From contig NZ_JAMZDX010000004.1 in assembly GCF_024172095.1 (NCBI RefSeq), forward strand, positions 620,001-684,000: a stretch of 64,000 nucleotides of DNA. Direction: 5' to 3'. The position numbers and the translations under genes were made by a program. Source of the DNA: Kitasatospora cinereorecta (GTDB lineage: Bacteria; Actinomycetota; Actinomycetes; Streptomycetales; Streptomycetaceae). The notes beneath the pieces were generated by a model. That model did no database searches. It worked only from the letters and a program-made list of their open reading frames with translations, and was not told where the DNA came from. This document shows, piece by piece, positions 25,005 through 34,025 of this stretch (its first letter is position 1; each line of letters begins with the position of its first letter).

Positions 25005-26315
25005 TCAACGGCCTGGTGGTGGGGAGTTCGGCGAGGCCGGGGCACGGGTGGGGGCGCCCGGGTGCGGGCCGGGGGTACCGAGTTGCTGGGACAGCCAGGG
25101 CAGCGCCTCGGCGAACGCGCCCGAGGCGAACTGCCAGACGTGCTTGCCCGGTTCCACCACCACCTTGCTCTTGAAGCCGGCCTTGCGGGCGGCCGCGTCC
25201 AGTTGTTTCGCCTGGGCGATGTGGGCGGCTTCCTGGTCGCCGCTCTCGAACCAGCCGGAGGCGTTCTTGTACTTGGCGTGGTGCGCCAGCACGGTCAGCG
25301 GGTCGTGCGCCGCCCAGGCCGCCGCGTCCCCGCCGTACAGCTTGTCGATGGTCTGCTGCTTGTCCCCGGCATTGGGCCCGAGGTCGCCGGAGATGTCCTC
25401 GAAGTGGCTGAACACGTCCGGGTGCTCGACCGTGAGGTCCACCGCGCAGGTGCCGCCCATCGACCAGCCGACCACCCCCCACTTGTGCGGGTCGGCGGCG
25501 GCGCCGAACGTCTTCTCGACGTACGGCGGAATGTCCTTCACCAGATGGTCCTCGGCCTTTCCGTTCGGGCCGTTCACGCATTCGGTGTCCACCTTGAACC
25601 CGCCGGTGGCGTCGGCGAAGACGAGCACCGGGGCGAACCCGCCGTGCTGGGCGGCGTACGCGTCGGCGGTCTGCACCGCGTTGCCGGCCCGCACCCAGTT
25701 GTCGGGAGCCGCGAATTCACCGCCGATCATCTCCAGCACCGGCAGCTTGGGCCGGGTCTTGCTGCGGAACCAGGCCGGCGGCAGGTAGACCAGCTCCTGC
25801 CGGTGGCTGAACCCGCTGGCGGAGTCCGGGATGTCGACCTGGACGATCCGGCCGGTGCTGGTGCGGCCGGTCAGCGAGGCGAGCTGGTCCAGCGTCACCT
25901 GCTGCGGCAGCGAGTTGCCGCTGAGCTCCCCGATCGCGTCGTCCAGGGTCGGGAAGTAACCGGTGGAGGCGTTCAGCGCGTTGGCGCCGGCCACCACCGC
26001 GAGCAGCGCGGCCAGGGGGGCGAGCGCCCGGCGCCACCAGCGCGCGCCGCGCCACCCGACCACCAGCACCGCGAGCGCCGCCACAGCGGCGCCCAGCCAG
26101 CACCAGAGGGCGCGCGGCAGCGGGTCGGTGATGCCGCCCACGGTGACGGCCAGCAGGCCGAGCACGGCGGTCAGCACGGCCGCCGCCGCCAGCGCGAGCG
26201 GGGCCCCGCGCAGCTGCCAGCGGCGGTCGCGCCGGCCGATCGCGGCCAGCAGCGCAGCGGCCGCCGCGAGTTGGACCGTCCACGGGAACCAGCCCGTCAG
26301 CAGTGCCACGTTCAT
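25005..26315 (-). CDS. Membrane-anchored esterase (esterase D/antigen 85-like)
   Basis: The 436-residue protein has four N-terminal spans in about the first 115 residues and an extracellular alpha/beta-hydrolase domain. The nucleophile elbow is GWSMGGTCA with the strand VVGW before it, followed by a late GKHVWQFA segment holding the likely catalytic His. Relatives are the streptomycete putative esterases related to mycolyltransferases and esterase D. The tail is Pro-rich. The ATG at 26315 is one option; a GTG at 26336 adds seven residues. Confidence 0.85.
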   Translation of the reverse strand: MNVALLTGWFPWTVQLAAAAALLAAIGRRDRRWQLRGAPLALAAAAVLTAVLGLLAVTVGGITDPLPRALWCWLGAAVAALAVLVVGWRGARWWRRALAPLAALLAVVAGANALNASTGYFPTLDDAIGELSGNSLPQQVTLDQLASLTGRTSTGRIVQVDIPDSASGFSHRQELVYLPPAWFRSKTRPKLPVLEMIGGEFAAPDNWVRAGNAVQTADAYAAQHGGFAPVLVFADATGGFKVDTECVNGPNGKAEDHLVKDIPPYVEKTFGAAADPHKWGVVGWSMGGTCAVDLTVEHPDVFSHFEDISGDLGPNAGDKQQTIDKLYGGDAAAWAAHDPLTVLAHHAKYKNASGWFESGDQEAAHIAQAKQLDAAARKAGFKSKVVVEPGKHVWQFASGAFAEALPWLSQQLGTPGPHPGAPTRAPASPNSPPPGR

Positions 26316-26414
26316 GCCAGGGATCGTACTGATCACCGCACCGGCCGACCCCTGATCGACCGCCGCCAGGGACGCCTTGGGACGAAGCTGCTACAGAACG
26401 GGCGTGGCGCGGCG

Positions 26415-26969
26415 TCAGGCGTACGAGGTGAGGGCCGGGTCGAGTGGGGCGTCGGTGAGGCGGTTGGCGAGGGTGGAGAGGGTGTAGGCGCCGATGCCGA
26501 GGACCACGTCGAGGGCGTTGCGGGGGGTGAACCCGTGGTCGAGGAAGGACTGCAGTTGCTCGGCCGGTACGGCGCCCGCGTGGTCGAGGACGGCCAGGGT
26601 GAAGGTGCGGACGGCGTCGAGGCGGGGTTCGGGGAGGGTGTGCTGTTCGCGGAGGGCGGTGATCAGTTCGGGGTCGGCGTCGAGGGCGGTGAGCTTGCGG
26701 GTGTGCATCGCGACGCAGAGGTGGCAGGCGTTGCGGGTGGCGATGGTCATGATGACGGTCTCGCGGGCGAGCGGGTCCAGTTCGGTGCTCTCGAACAGGG
26801 CGCTGAGCTTGAGGAAGCCGTCGAGGGCCTGGGGCGACTCGGCCATCAGCGCGACGGCGCCGGGGAGGTAGCCGAGGGCGCGGGTGGCGCCCTCCATGGC
26901 GCGGCGGGCGGCGGGCGGGGCGGTGTCGGGGGTGTGCAGGACGAAGGGGGCGGTCGGAACGGATCGCAT
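26415..26969 (-). CDS. AhpD-like carboxymuconolactone decarboxylase family protein
   Basis: The 184-residue all-helical protein contains TRNACHLCVAMHTRKL (about residues 80-95), the AhpD/CMD signature with a CxxC pair and trailing His. These are peroxidase-associated reductases or stress proteins. The ATG at 26969 has GGAG at fair spacing. Divergent marR gene and an inverted repeat between the two suggest redox or ligand control by MarR. Confidence 0.85.
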   Translation of the reverse strand: MRSVPTAPFVLHTPDTAPPAARRAMEGATRALGYLPGAVALMAESPQALDGFLKLSALFESTELDPLARETVIMTIATRNACHLCVAMHTRKLTALDADPELITALREQHTLPEPRLDAVRTFTLAVLDHAGAVPAEQLQSFLDHGFTPRNALDVVLGIGAYTLSTLANRLTDAPLDPALTSYA

Positions 26970-27024
26970 GGCTGACTCCACAGGGGCGCCACCGGGCACG
27001 GCGGATCGCACCCCGCTAGAATGG

Positions 27025-27058
27025 ACAACGTGGTTGACCAAAACGTAAACCAGGTTGT
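27025..27058. promoter_or_regulatory. MarR operator overlapping marR start
   Basis: Arms ACAACGTGGTT (27025-27035) and AACCAGGTTGT (27048-27058) are inverted with a 12-nt spacer and one mismatch. A TAGAAT hexamer (27017-27022) directly before could be the -10 box, placing the transcript start at about 27029. Confidence 0.6.
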
Positions 27059-27518
27059 CGATCCGCGCAACGGGTTCGAGCTCCCGCTCCTCCTCTTCGC
27101 CGGCTTCCGCTCGATCATCGACGAGTTGCACGTCGAACTCGCCCGCCAGGGCCACCCCGACGTCAAGCCCGCGTACGGCTTCGCGCTGCAGGCGATCGGG
27201 CTCCACGGCACCAGCGCCAGCGACCTGGGCCGCCGCCTCGGCGTGTCCAAGCAGGCGGCCGGCAAGACCGTGGACCGGCTCGAAGTCCTCGGCTACGCCG
27301 AGCGGGTCGACGACCCGGCCGACGCGCGGCGCAAGACGATCCGGCTCACCGCGCGGGGCCTGGACCTGCTGCACCGCTCGGCGGTGGAGTTCGACCGGCT
27401 GCACGCCCGGTGGGCCGCGACACTGGGCGAGGAACGGCTGCGCGCGCTCCAGTCCGACCTGCGGACCATGGTCCCGGGCGGCGGCTTCCGCCTCGACGCG
27501 GCCGGCTGGTTCGGCTGA
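27030..27518 (+). CDS. MarR-family regulator
   Basis: The winged-helix protein of 162 residues has the MarR layout: helix region LLFAGFRSIIDEL, recognition LHGTSASDLGRRLGVSKQAAGKTVDRLEVLG and wing RVDDPADARRKTIRLT. I prefer the GTG at 27030, because TAGAAT at 27017-27022 overlaps the ATG at 27021 and would make a leaderless mRNA starting at that GTG; the ATG adds three residues. The operator-like repeat covers the start, predicting autoregulation and control of the divergent AhpD-like gene. Confidence 0.88.
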   Translation: MVDQNVNQVVDPRNGFELPLLLFAGFRSIIDELHVELARQGHPDVKPAYGFALQAIGLHGTSASDLGRRLGVSKQAAGKTVDRLEVLGYAERVDDPADARRKTIRLTARGLDLLHRSAVEFDRLHARWAATLGEERLRALQSDLRTMVPGGGFRLDAAGWFG

Positions 27519-27545
27519 CCCGACGAGAGCGCGCCGGACGCTGCG

Positions 27546-29699
27546 TCAGGGCCGGGTGTGCAGGAGCAGGACGGCGATGTCGTCACTGCGCGGCAGGTCG
27601 TGGGACCACTCCTGCAGCAGAGTGTCGAGCAACGCCTCCAGCCGCCCGTCGCCCGGCTCGCCGAGGCCGTCGACGAGCGCCGCGCACCTGGCGAGTTGCC
27701 GGTCGAGGTCGACGCCGGGGGCCTCGACCAGTCCGTCCGTGAAGAGGCCGAGCAGGGAGTCCGGCGGCACGGCGAGTTCGGTCATCGGGTACTCGGGATC
27801 GCGGAGGATGCCGAGCAGCGGGCCGGGGGCGACCCCGGCGAAGGCGCAGTTCCCGCCCGGCGGGCGGAACATCGGCGGCAGGTGCCCGGCGCTGGCCAGC
27901 AGGGCGCGGTGGCGGGCCAGGTCGAGCCGGATGTACAAGCAGCTGGCGAGCAGTTCGGTGTGGAGGTCGTCGAGGAGGCGGCTGGTGCGGGCCAGCACCT
28001 GGTCGGGTGGGGCGCCGGCGCTGGTGTGGGCGCGGATCGCGGTACGGACCTGGCCCATCATGGCGGCCGCCGCCACGTTGTGGCCCTCGACGTCGCCGAT
28101 GACCGCGACCACGGTGGCGTCGTCGATCCGGATGAGGTCGTAGAAGTCGCCGCCGATGTCCATGCCGCGCGTGGCGGGCAGGTAGCGGGCGGCCGCCTCC
28201 AGCCGCGGGTGGTGGTCGAGGGCGCGCGGCAGCAGGGCCTGCTGCAGGCCGTGGGCCAGCCGGCTCTGCTCGTCGTACAGCTGCGCGCGGTCCAGCGCCT
28301 GGGCGATCAGCCCGGCGAGGGAGGTGAACACGGCGCGTTCGTTGGCTCCGAACGTGCGCTCCCGGTCGTAGGCGAAGACGCAGCAGCCGGCCGGTTCGCG
28401 GTGGGTGGCCAGCGGGAGGATGGCCCAGGCCCGCTTGCCGGTGATCTCCGACAGGCGCGGGGAGAACCGGTCGATCTCGCCGGCCGATCCGAAGAACAGG
28501 GCCCGGCCGGTGTCGGCGGCCCGCGCGGCGGCGCTGAACGCGGTGTCGAGCGGGGCGCCGTCCAGCAGGTCGGCGATGCCGGGCGGGTAGCCCGCGTGGC
28601 CGACCACGCCGAGGCGGCCGTCGGTGACGGCGTACAGCAGCGCGGCCTGCGCGTCGACGACGGGCATGATCTGCTCGGCGACCACCTCGGCCACCTCGCG
28701 GACCGTGGCCGCTTCGGTCAGCGCCGCGGCGACGTGCACCACCTGGTACAGGTGCGCGGCACTCCTCGGCGCGGCGCCGCGGCCGGGTGCGCTCTCCGGC
28801 TCGGCCGGACCGGCGGCGGGCTCGCTCACCAGCACCGTGATCCCGCTGCTGTCCGGGTAGAGGCGGAAGAGCAGGCCGTCGTCGGGCGGCCGGACGGCCG
28901 TGAACGACACCGGCTCCCGGCTCACCAGGGCGGCCCGGTAGCCGTCCTCGCAGACCGGGTTGTCCAGCCAGGGGATCGAGTGCCACGGCAGCGTCCCGAG
29001 CAGGTCGGCCTCGGTGCTGCCCAGCAGGTCGGCCGCCTTGGGGCTGACGTAGCTGAAGCGGCCCTGGAGGTCCAGCCCGCAGGCGCCCGACGGCAGGCGC
29101 TGGAGCACGTCGGCGGCGGCGAGTGCGTGCTGGCGCGGGTCGAGGCCGGGGGCCCGGGCCGGCGCCAGCACCCTCGGAGTGCGGGGCGGCAGCGGAAGGC
29201 TCCGGCGCGCCTCGGTGTCGATCAGCCGGGCGAGGCGGTGGGCGGCGGCCGTGAGGTGGCGGCGTTCCCGGGAGTTGGCGACCGGCGGGTGGGTGGGCGG
29301 CCACATGAGCAGCAGGGCGCCCCAGCGGTGCGCTCCGGTGATCGGCAGCGCGGCGAGCGCGAAGGGGTACGGCAGCGCGGCCGCCACCCGCGGGTAGGCC
29401 CGGGCCATCTCCTCCTGGCTGCCCACCCAGACGAAGTGCTGCTCCCGGTACGCGTCCGCGCCCGGCAGCGGCGCGGAGATCGCGGCGCTCAGCCATGGGC
29501 TCAGCACGTCGAGCGGCAGCCCGGCGAGCAGCGCGAGCCGCAGCATGCCGCGGTCGGCGTCGCGCAGGTAGACCGCTCCCGCGGTCGCACCGACCTGCCG
29601 CAGGCACTCCTGGAACGGGCCGTCCAGGTACGCCACCGTGTCCGCGTCACTGCCCGCGTCCGCGGCCCGTCCGTGCGGCCGAGTGGCGACTCCACCCAT
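27546..29699 (-). CDS. PAS/GAF/SpoIIE PP2C-type protein phosphatase
   Basis: The 717-residue protein is of the RsbU/SpoIIE family that dephosphorylates anti-sigma antagonists. Domains: a GAF-like region (~20-170), a PAS domain (~200-290, LQGRFSYVSPKAADLLG), a GAF domain (~320-480) and a C-terminal PP2C domain (~500-717) with GGDFYDLI, IGDVEGHNVAAAAMMG and FTDGLVEA metal motifs, ending SDDIAVLLL. It lacks membrane spans and an HATPase domain. Such proteins respond to small-molecule or redox signals in streptomycetes. The ATG is at 29699; the SD is weak. Confidence 0.92.
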   Translation of the reverse strand: MGGVATRPHGRAADAGSDADTVAYLDGPFQECLRQVGATAGAVYLRDADRGMLRLALLAGLPLDVLSPWLSAAISAPLPGADAYREQHFVWVGSQEEMARAYPRVAAALPYPFALAALPITGAHRWGALLLMWPPTHPPVANSRERRHLTAAAHRLARLIDTEARRSLPLPPRTPRVLAPARAPGLDPRQHALAAADVLQRLPSGACGLDLQGRFSYVSPKAADLLGSTEADLLGTLPWHSIPWLDNPVCEDGYRAALVSREPVSFTAVRPPDDGLLFRLYPDSSGITVLVSEPAAGPAEPESAPGRGAAPRSAAHLYQVVHVAAALTEAATVREVAEVVAEQIMPVVDAQAALLYAVTDGRLGVVGHAGYPPGIADLLDGAPLDTAFSAAARAADTGRALFFGSAGEIDRFSPRLSEITGKRAWAILPLATHREPAGCCVFAYDRERTFGANERAVFTSLAGLIAQALDRAQLYDEQSRLAHGLQQALLPRALDHHPRLEAAARYLPATRGMDIGGDFYDLIRIDDATVVAVIGDVEGHNVAAAAMMGQVRTAIRAHTSAGAPPDQVLARTSRLLDDLHTELLASCLYIRLDLARHRALLASAGHLPPMFRPPGGNCAFAGVAPGPLLGILRDPEYPMTELAVPPDSLLGLFTDGLVEAPGVDLDRQLARCAALVDGLGEPGDGRLEALLDTLLQEWSHDLPRSDDIAVLLLHTRP

Positions 29700-29719
29700 A
29701 CCTGCGACCCTAGGCTCCC

Positions 29720-29759
29720 GCCCGCCGCCCCGCACCCAGGCGGACGCGGGGCGGCGGGC
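29720..29759 (-). terminator. Terminator after amidohydrolase gene
   Basis: A 14-bp perfect stem (CCCGCCGCCCCGC and complement, plus one G-C pair) with a 12-nt loop lies between the amidohydrolase stop and the phosphatase gene. Confidence 0.55.
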
Positions 29760-29782
29760 CCTACCGGTAGCGGGACACGGCG

Positions 29783-31471
29783 TCAGTCGGCCCGGTGGAC
29801 CACCTCGCCGCCGAGGACGCCGAGTTCCACCCTGGCGTCCAGGTAGGCCTTCGGCTCCACCGCGAACAGGTCGTCGGAGAGCAGCACCAGGTCGGCCAGC
29901 TTGCCCGGTGCGAGGCTGCCGAGTTCGCGCTCCAGGTGGACGGCGTGGGCGCTGCCCAGGGTGTAGCCGCGCAGCGCGGTCGCCAGGTCGAGGGTCTCGC
30001 CGGGCATCCACGGTTCGCCGCCGTCCAGTCCGCGGCGGGTGACCGCGGTGTAGAGGCCGACCAGCGGGTCCATCTCGGCGACGTTCCAGTCGCTGGACAG
30101 GGCCAGCACCGCGCCGGCCCGGTGGAGGCTGCGCATCGGCCAGGCCTTGGTCCAGCGGTGCTCGCCGACCGCCTCGGCCCAGTCCCGGCCGGGGCCCGCG
30201 ATGTCCGGCGAGCAGTGCCGCGGCTGCATGCAGGCCACCACGCCGAGCTCGGCGAAGCGCGGCACGTCGGCCGGATCGAGGCACTCGACGTGGACGATCT
30301 GGTGGCGGGCGTCGCGCGGGCCGTTGACCGTCCGGGCGTGCTCGACCGCGTCCAGCACGGTGCGGATCCCGCGGTCGCCGGTGGCGTGGACGAACGCCTG
30401 GAAGCCGGCCGCGTCCAGTCCGGCGAGCACCTCGGCGAACTCCTCGGGCGGGTAGAACGTCTCGCCGCGGTGGCTGTGGTGCCCGGCGTACGGTTCGAGC
30501 AGCGCGGCGGTGTGCGGCTCCACCACGTCGTCGATGTACAGCTTGAGCGGGCCGACCCGGAACCGGTCGGAGCGGTGGCGCCGGGCCGCCTCCGCGAACG
30601 CGGCGAGGTCCTCGGCGGTGGTGCCGCGCGGGTGGAACAGGCCGGCCACCAGCCGGGAGCGCAGCCGCCCCTCGGCCAGCGCCCGTTCGAACAGGGGCAG
30701 GTCGTCGAGCGAGTTCTGCGGCTCGACCACGGTGGTGATGCCGTATCGGGCGGCCATGTCGAGGCTGCCGGCCAGCCGCCGGTACTGCCGGTCCGGGTCG
30801 GCCCACGGCACCCCGGCGGCGCGCAGCGCGCGGTGGCCGTCGCGGGAGAGGCCGCGGACGGCGAAGTCGGTGAGGAAGCCGGTCGGCTCGCCGGTGGCCG
30901 GGTCCTTCCGCACGGTGCCGTACGCGGTCTGCCCGGTGTCGCGGTCGATGCCGAGGCGGCGCAGGGCGGCGGTGTTGAGCCAGGCGGTGTGCACGTCGTA
31001 GCTGAGCACGAAGGCGGGCCGGTCGCCGGTGAAGCGGTCGAGGTCGGCGGCGGTGGGCATCCGGCCGCCGGGGATCGCCGAGTAGTCGAAGGCCTCGCCC
31101 TCGATCCAGTCGGCGTCCGGGTGGCAGCGCAGGCGCTCGGCGATCCGGGCGCCGATCTCCTCGAGGGTGCGGGCGCCGGCGAGCTGGACGCAGTCCGCGT
31201 CGGAGCCGAGCCGGACGTGGTTGTGGCTGTCGACGAAGCCGGGCAGCACCAGGCGTCCCCGGGCGTCGACCACTTCGGTGTCCGGGCCGGTGAGGGCGCG
31301 CCAGTCGTCGCCGTCGCCGACCCAGGCGATCCGGCCGTCGCGGACGGCGATCGCCTCGGCGCGCGGCCGGGAGTCGTCGACGGTGTGGACGTGGGCGCTG
31401 TGGAGGACGAGGTCGGCAGGGCGGTCGGCGGCAGCGGGGCGGTCGGCGGCCGGGGCAGCGGGGCGGATCAC
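29783..31471 (-). CDS. YtcJ-like metal-dependent amidohydrolase
   Basis: The 562-residue protein is of the amidohydrolase_3 superfamily. Metal ligands: GFVDSHNHVRLG (~80-91, HxH), KLYIDDVVEPHT, VHATGDRGIRT, QIVHVECL and SSDWNVAEMDP (catalytic Asp region). A C-terminal strand SLAPGKLADLVLL matches the composite beta-sandwich. These enzymes hydrolyse amides or deaminate. The GTG overlaps the permease stop (GTGA), so permease and hydrolase form an uptake-and-use pair. Confidence 0.9.
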   Translation of the reverse strand: MIRPAAPAADRPAAADRPADLVLHSAHVHTVDDSRPRAEAIAVRDGRIAWVGDGDDWRALTGPDTEVVDARGRLVLPGFVDSHNHVRLGSDADCVQLAGARTLEEIGARIAERLRCHPDADWIEGEAFDYSAIPGGRMPTAADLDRFTGDRPAFVLSYDVHTAWLNTAALRRLGIDRDTGQTAYGTVRKDPATGEPTGFLTDFAVRGLSRDGHRALRAAGVPWADPDRQYRRLAGSLDMAARYGITTVVEPQNSLDDLPLFERALAEGRLRSRLVAGLFHPRGTTAEDLAAFAEAARRHRSDRFRVGPLKLYIDDVVEPHTAALLEPYAGHHSHRGETFYPPEEFAEVLAGLDAAGFQAFVHATGDRGIRTVLDAVEHARTVNGPRDARHQIVHVECLDPADVPRFAELGVVACMQPRHCSPDIAGPGRDWAEAVGEHRWTKAWPMRSLHRAGAVLALSSDWNVAEMDPLVGLYTAVTRRGLDGGEPWMPGETLDLATALRGYTLGSAHAVHLERELGSLAPGKLADLVLLSDDLFAVEPKAYLDARVELGVLGGEVVHRAD

Positions 31472-32901
31472 AGCCGGGCTCCGTTCAGCGGGGCGGCGTC
31501 GGCGCCGTCACGGGTGGGGTCGTCGGGGGCGCCGGTCATGTCGGCGGGCAGGCTGAGCACCCAGTGGGTGGCGCTGCGCGGGCGCAGGTAGAGGAACCAG
31601 TAGCCGGCGCCGGCCAGCAGGACGCCGCCGGTGATCAGCAGGTCGCGGGCAGTCTGCTGGGTGAGCGAGTAGCCGAGCACCGCGATGGTGACCACCGGGA
31701 CGACCGGCCAGAGCGGCATCCGCCACGCCGGGGTGCTGCGGTGGCGTCCGCGGCGGGCGGCCAGCGCGGCGCAGCCGAGCAGCAGGTAGATGACGGCGAC
31801 CACGACGCCGGTGAAGCCGAGCAGGGCGTCGATCGGGACGGCGAGGGCGAGGACCACGCCGGGCAGGCCGATGGCGAGGGTGGCGGCCCAGGGCGACTCC
31901 CAGCGCGGGTGCAGCGAGCCGAGCAGGCGGTTGACCGGGTCGGGCCAGGTGCGGTCGCGGGCCGAGGCGTACAGGACGCGGCCGTTCTGCAGCACCATGA
32001 CGATGACGGCGTTGAGGATGGCGGCGGCGATGCAGAGGCTGACGAAGGTGCCGACCGTGGTGCCGGCCCAGGAGTCGACGACGGCGACCAGGTCGCCGGT
32101 GGCAAGGCGGTCGGGCGAGTCGACGCCCAGGCAGATCGCGGCGACCGGCACGGTGATCAGCACGACACCGGCCAGCAGCGACCAGAGCACCGTGCGGGCC
32201 ACGCTGCGGCGCGGGTCGCGCAGGTCCTCGGAGAGGTACACGGCGGTGCCGAAGCCGTTGTAGGTGAACAGAGCGACGGCGAGGCCGGAGATCAGCAGCC
32301 CGGCCGTGAACGGGCCGGTGCCGCCCTGCCCGTCCGGGACGACCGCGTGCACCAGGCTGCCCAGCGGCTGGTGCACGTGGGTGAAACCGAGCACGCTGAC
32401 CACGGCCGCGGCGAACACTTCGAGGCCCAGGAACAGGCCGGTGATCAGCGCGTTCGACTTGATGTCGAGGACGCCGACGGCGACCGCGAGCGCCATCACC
32501 ACGGCGCCGGTGACCGCCGGGTCGAGCGACACCACCGAGGACAGGTAGCCGGCGGTGCCGAGCGCGATGATCGGCGGGATCACCAGCAGGGACACCACCG
32601 AGATCACGAACACCAGCCAGCCGGCCAGCCGACCGAGCAGCTGCCCGACGATCGAGTACTCGCCGCCGGCGCTCGGCACCAGCGTGCCCAGCTCCGCGTA
32701 GCAGAAGCCGACACCGAGCGAGAGCAGCGCGGCGATCAGCAGGGTGGCGACCGCGCCGCTGCCCTGCGACTGGAGCAGCGGCGGTACCACGATGAACAGC
32801 GAGGACGCCGGGGTCACGCAGGAGAGGGTCAGCAGGACGCCGCCGAAGACGCCGAGCGAGCGGGGCAGCGCGGCGACAGGCGCCTCGGGGGATCTGGTCA
32901 T
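31468..32901 (-). CDS. APC-family amino acid permease
   Basis: The 477-residue permease has about 12 spans, a TM1 GGVLLTLSCVTPASSLFIVVP segment, SAGGEYSIVGQLLGR and FTYNGFGTAVYLSEDLRDPRR, features of the amino acid-polyamine-organocation family. The ATG at 32901 is preferred; an upstream ATG at 32943 overlaps the proposed -10 box and adds 14 residues. It is followed, with four-base overlap, by an amidohydrolase, suggesting import of an amide or amine that is then hydrolysed. An Lrp regulator lies upstream. Confidence 0.88.
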   Translation of the reverse strand: MTRSPEAPVAALPRSLGVFGGVLLTLSCVTPASSLFIVVPPLLQSQGSGAVATLLIAALLSLGVGFCYAELGTLVPSAGGEYSIVGQLLGRLAGWLVFVISVVSLLVIPPIIALGTAGYLSSVVSLDPAVTGAVVMALAVAVGVLDIKSNALITGLFLGLEVFAAAVVSVLGFTHVHQPLGSLVHAVVPDGQGGTGPFTAGLLISGLAVALFTYNGFGTAVYLSEDLRDPRRSVARTVLWSLLAGVVLITVPVAAICLGVDSPDRLATGDLVAVVDSWAGTTVGTFVSLCIAAAILNAVIVMVLQNGRVLYASARDRTWPDPVNRLLGSLHPRWESPWAATLAIGLPGVVLALAVPIDALLGFTGVVVAVIYLLLGCAALAARRGRHRSTPAWRMPLWPVVPVVTIAVLGYSLTQQTARDLLITGGVLLAGAGYWFLYLRPRSATHWVLSLPADMTGAPDDPTRDGADAAPLNGARL

Positions 32902-32941
32902 CGGACATCCCGGCGGGGTGAGGGAAAGGGGGGTGCCGGTC

Positions 32942-32971
32942 ATTCAACGCCGGGCGAAAACGTCGCGTCAA
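32942..32971 (-). promoter_or_regulatory. Promoter for permease-amidohydrolase operon
   Basis: On the minus strand TTGACG (32966-32971) and TTGAAT (32942-32947) are separated by 18 nt, a plausible sigma-70-type pair. The surrounding 100 bp is AT-richer than flanks and probably also binds the Lrp protein. Confidence 0.4.
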
Positions 32972-33036
32972 TGATCTCCGGTTACGTTTCCGCTGCCGAT
33001 TTCCGCGATATTCGGTAATTCCTTGGTCAGTACTCC

Positions 33037-33984
33037 TCAGCTCGAACGATCCGCCGGAGCGGCCGGGAGATCGTAACTGTACGTCTCCTTCACGATGTCC
33101 AGGTGGTACCAGGACTCCGCCCGCGCCACCCCCGGCAGCGCCCGCAGCGCGTCGACCGTGCCGAGCAGCGCCGCCCGGTCGCGGGCGTCCACCCCGCAGA
33201 CCACGTCGTAACGGCCGTAACCCGCCGCCACGTAGTTCACCCCGGGCAGCTCCACCGCCAGCGCAGCCACCGCCCGCGCCCCGCCCCGGACGCCCAAACC
33301 CACCCCGACCGCCTCCCGCACGCCCAGCGCCTGCGACGCCACCAGCCCGGTCACGTGCACCGCCCCCGACTCCAGCAGCCGCAGCACCCGCGCCCGGGTG
33401 GCCGGCTGGGAGAGACCCACCCGCTCGGCCAGCGCCGCGAACGACGCCCGCCCGTCCACCTGCAGCAGGCCCAGCAGCACCCGGTCCGTCTCGTCCACCG
33501 CCGGCGGCGGCCCCTCCGCCGGGCGCGGCGCCGAACCGCCCGGCAGCGGCGAGTACGCGTCCCGCAGCAGCTCGGCGCAGCGGAACACCTCGATGCGCTG
33601 CACCCCCGGCAGGGCGCGCAGCGCCGCGAACTCGCGCTCCAGCGCCGTGTCGTCCGCCACCCGCACCTCGGCCAGCACCGCGCCACCACCCGCCACGCAC
33701 GAGACGAACGACGTCGCCGGACGGGCCGCCGCCGCCTCCGCGACCGGCCGCGCCGGGCCCTCGACGCTCACCGACACGTGCGCCACCGCCGCGATCCCCA
33801 CCACCGACGGCCGGACGATCCCCACCACCCGCACCGCACCGGCAGCCGTCAGCCGGTGCACCCGCGCCCGCGCCGCCTCCCGCGACACCCCGAGCAGCTC
33901 GGCCAGCCGCTGGTAGCTCACCCGCCCGTCCCGCTGCAGCTCCCGCACCAGCGCCGCATCCAGCCCGTCCAGCACCACCGCCAC
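33037..33984 (-). CDS. Two-domain Lrp/AsnC regulator
   Basis: The 315-residue protein contains two tandem AsnC units, each with an HTH and a ligand (RAM) domain: DAALVRELQRDGRVSYQRLA starts the first, and DETDRVLLGLLQVDGRASFA the second near residue 156. The closing YHLDIVKETYSYD is typical of Lrp C-terminal halves. Double AsnC proteins are common in streptomycetes. The start is one of several clustered GTGs (33984, 33978, 33975) after GGAAGG. The neighbouring permease and hydrolase are likely targets. Confidence 0.88.
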   Translation of the reverse strand: MAVVLDGLDAALVRELQRDGRVSYQRLAELLGVSREAARARVHRLTAAGAVRVVGIVRPSVVGIAAVAHVSVSVEGPARPVAEAAAARPATSFVSCVAGGGAVLAEVRVADDTALEREFAALRALPGVQRIEVFRCAELLRDAYSPLPGGSAPRPAEGPPPAVDETDRVLLGLLQVDGRASFAALAERVGLSQPATRARVLRLLESGAVHVTGLVASQALGVREAVGVGLGVRGGARAVAALAVELPGVNYVAAGYGRYDVVCGVDARDRAALLGTVDALRALPGVARAESWYHLDIVKETYSYDLPAAPADRSS

Positions 33985-34025
33985 ACCCTTCCCGCTCCGC
34001 GCCCCGGGCGCGCCGTCGTCCCGCG

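Noticed and set aside
32902..32943. Upstream ATG start of the APC permease
   Set aside because: It overlaps the proposed -10 box (TTGAAT) and lacks an SD.
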